A stretch of DNA of 64,000 bases, from NCBI GenBank assembly GCA_947623455.1, contig OX392538.1, forward strand, positions 23,497,001 to 23,561,000, in the 5' to 3' direction. Shown here piece by piece: positions 61,412 to 64,000 of the stretch. How positions within the stretch are numbered: position 1 is the stretch's first letter; each line of letters starts with the position of its first letter. This DNA comes from Mimachlamys varia (taxonomy: Eukaryota; Mollusca; Bivalvia; Pectinida; Pectinidae). The position numbers and the translations under genes are program-made. The notes beneath the pieces are model-generated. The model was given only the letters and a program-made list of their open reading frames with translations, was not told the origin of the DNA and did no database searches.

Positions 61412-63830
61412 TGTCAAACAAGTTCAGTGATCTCTTTCTGAATAAGATAAACACGATTAGAAAAAACATTGACGAAGTGAATTCGACAACTGACAACGAT
61501 GTATCTGTCATGAGTGCTGACATTCAATTTGACGGGGAACCATTGTCAGAGCTCACTCCAATAACTCCGGATGAACTACGCAGAATCATTCGAACATCGC
61601 AATCTAAATCATGTGAGCTTGACCCCCTTCAGACAGACCTTCTGAAAAAATGTCTTGAAGCACTGCTTCCTTTCATGACCTCAATTATGAACAAATTATA
61701 GGCTGAGTCAAAGGTTCCATTGTGTTTCAAGAAAGCACATGTAAGACCATTGCTGAAGAAGCCTGGATTGGATAAGGAGGATTTGAAGAACTACCGTCCA
61801 GTGTCAAATTTGCCTTTTCTGTCTAAGATCTTGGAGAAGGTTGTGTCCCGGCGTTTAGAGGCTCATCTCCATGCAAACAGTCTCCATGACAATCTGCAAT
61901 CTGCCTATCGCATGGGACACTCAACAGAGACGACCCTCCTACGTGTGCATAACGACATAGCTTCTGCATTAGATAACAAGTGCAAAGCGGTGCTCGGCAT
62001 GCAAGACTTGTCAGCTGCATTCGATGTCATCGATCATAGCATTCTCCATACACGTCTTGGGTATTCGTATGGAGTGACTGACGACGCCCTATGCTGGATA
62101 CAGTCCTATCTAAGTGATCGACGGCAGTGTATTGCAATCGGATCTTCTGTTTCACCTGACAGCATGCTGGATGTCAAGGTTCCTTAAGGGTCTGTGTTAA
62201 GACCCCGTAAATACTGCATGTATCCAAAACCAATCGGTGAGATTTGTCATCGACATAACCTTTGTCATCACTGTTATGCTGATGACACACAGATCTACAT
62301 GGTCATCAGATCTAGACCACAGTACAGCTGGGACACCATATTAGAAAATCTGGAAGCTTGTCTGACAGACATCAGAAGCTGGATGAATGCCATCATGCTA
62401 AAGCTAAATCGAGAAAGGCGGAACCGATCGTCTTTTCTCCAAAGTGTAAGCAATCAACGGCTCTCCAGCTCAAGGTCGGAACAAGTACTGTAGAAGCTGT
62501 CCCAACTGTTAAAAATCTAGGGGTGTACTTTGATAGTTCACTGAACATGAAGAAACAAGTGAATGCTATTGTCAATTCCTGTAACTACCAGATCAGAAAC
62601 ATCGGCTGTATACGGCAGTTTATAACTGCCGATGCATGCAAGATTTTGGTTCATTCGCTTGTTACCTCACGGCTGGACTATGGAAATGCCCTACTCTGTG
62701 GTATATCTAACAAATTGACAAGTCGCCCAAAGAAGGTCCAGAACACGGCAGCACGTCTCGTTTCTCGAGTTAGAAACAGATAACACATCACTCCTGTTCT
62801 CTATTCATTGCACTGGTTACCTGTACAATACAGGTCACAATACAAAATCTTGGTATACACATACAAGGCACTGGATGGGACAGCTCCCCAGTACATAAGG
62901 GAGCTAGTTACCCTGTATCAGCCGTGACGATCACTAAGGTCGGAGACAGAATCATTGTTGTGTGTCCCAAAATCTCGTACTGTGACCTATGGAAACCTGT
63001 GTTTTGGGAAAGTTTCGGCCACGTTGTGGAATAGCTTACCATTCGCTATCAGAAAAACAAATACTCTTGCCAAATTCAAGAAACATCTTAAGATGTACCT
63101 TTTCACGTCTGCATATTAGGGTACCGACTTAGACGACATGTATATACTTAAGGATTAACCTTTGATTTTGTTTAGTTTATTAGATCATAAATCCAATGGA
63201 GCAAGAGGTAAATTGCGTAAACGCAAAGCGTTTACGTTAAATTTTCCGACTGCTCCATTGGATTTATGATCTAATAAACTGAACAAAATCAAAGGTTAAT
63301 CCTTATATTTACAGTATTTTCCTGTAAATGGTTCATAAGTTTTCTGTTCAATTTAGCCCCATCTGCAGACATATATTTCATTTCAAAACGTGAAAACAGT
63401 TCAATAAATGTAACAGCATGAAGTTTGCATAAGCCGTAGCTAGCTCCGCCCCTGTCAATTGTTAATGACGTCAGGCAATTGTGATTCGAACGGGATAATT
63501 TGCATAGCTTCACCCACATGTATTGTTGTCGACATCATAGAAATTTTGCACGTTCTCAAGTATGGTTAATGGAAAATAACTCTAGTTTGCAGTACAATGG
63601 TTATCGAGTGAATATCAGTGTAGACTGTAAATATTGACATTTGTTTATCTACAGTAGATGTAGTTCGTATTTATATGCATTTTTTATATTATCACATTAG
63701 CTTAGATTGTAATAACTTCTTTATTTATGCAGTGTAAGTATCAAATTATTAACTTCATGTTCTGAAGCGCTTTAGAGTTATTTTACAAATTGAATAGACG
63801 TTATGTAAATTTTATTTATTATTATTATAT
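61411..63830 (+). mobile_element. 5'-truncated CR1/L2-like LINE, degraded
   Basis: The reverse transcriptase runs from FSDLFLNKI through [64 protein letters not shown] and YADDTQIY (about 62,276). The usual Jockey/CR1-type C-terminus follows (LGVYFDSSLNMKKQVNAI, SRLDYGNALLCGI, then LAKFKKHLKMYLFTSAY to 63,119). Lesions include TAG at about 61,699, TAA in place of Gln in the PQGS motif at about 62,185, a frameshift near 62,400, and further stops at 62,781 and near 62,926. No endonuclease precedes it. It abuts the inverted Penelope piece directly. The 3' tail (GAAGCGCTTTAGAGTTA, then TTATTATTATTA) ends near 63,830. Confidence 0.8.
63149..63305. mobile_element. Foldback MITE inside the LINE 3' region
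   Basis: 55-bp arms (63,149-63,203 and 63,251-63,305) are nearly perfect inverses starting TAAGGATTAACCTTTGATTT. The 47-bp centre is itself mostly palindromic (GCGTAAACGC AAA GCGTTTACG). The whole 157 bp can form one hairpin. It carries no coding sequence. Confidence 0.75.
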
Positions 63831-63897
63831 TATATAACATTTATATAACGCTATATACAATTTATAAAATTATTCTAAAGCGTTTCACAACATGAAG
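63752..63897. repeat. Two retroelement 3' tails meeting tail to tail
   Basis: CTTCATGTTCTGAAGCGCTT is followed by about 40 bp and a TTATTATTA tract. The near-inverse then ends AAGCGTTTCACAACATGAAG. It is consistent with the LINE's own 3' end abutting a second, minus-strand copy of a related tail. Confidence 0.5.
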
Positions 63898-64000
63898 ATA
63901 ATAATTATAGTATATATATTATAAAGATTTTAATACAGGAGAATGTTTCGACAGTATTTCATCAATGTGTAAGTAGGGTTACCGAGGTTATCAAGCAGGC

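Noticed and set aside
1..64000. CRISPR arrays, bacterial operons, rRNA
   Set aside because: No repeat-spacer pattern and no prokaryotic gene organisation; the tandem repeats present are minisatellites.

Overview
The window looks like AT-rich nuclear DNA of an invertebrate, most likely a bivalve mollusc and possibly a mussel. The evidence is split genes with GT-AG introns, TATA promoters, AATAAA signals, several tRNA-derived SINE types, degraded Penelope-like and CR1/L2-like retroelements, and many small foldback elements. I see no bacterial operons. The species assignment rests on repeat style only and is weak.

The left 44.4 kb is a tandem segmental duplication of about two and a half units. 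Unit I runs from before base 1 to about 18,050. Unit II runs from about 18,050 to 31,150. Unit III runs from about 31,151 to 44,390; base 1 aligns with 31,151. A full unit reads: inverted Penelope fragment, relic Calx-beta gene, TIR element with a small SAP-like ORF, intact Calx-beta gene, Penelope reverse-transcriptase relic, and a non-coding tail. Unit II has lost most of the relic gene. Unit III stops just after its intact gene.

The main content is three intact seven-exon paralogues, with ATGs at 7,722, 21,610 and 39,990. All have the same exon lengths (70, 102, 236, 106, 236, 106 and 137 nt) and encode 330-residue proteins. Each predicted protein has a 23-residue signal peptide, a small EGF-like Cys module, two Calx-beta domains, and a Cys/Gly/Tyr-rich C-terminal EGF-like cap. 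Each Calx-beta domain is split by a phase-0 intron and the modules are separated by phase-1 introns. The likely product is a secreted, disulfide-bonded protein with a fold known to bind calcium; its biological role is unknown. A related but broken gene precedes it in units I and III, and both copies share the same frameshift.

The right 19.6 kb holds no host gene that I can support. It contains SINEs, foldback elements, minisatellites, CpG-rich elements, mosaic repeats and, at 61.4-63.1 kb, a truncated CR1/L2-like LINE. Comparing the units gives several filled/empty insertion sites, including a TTAA-flanked transposon and two SINEs, and these order the events after duplication.
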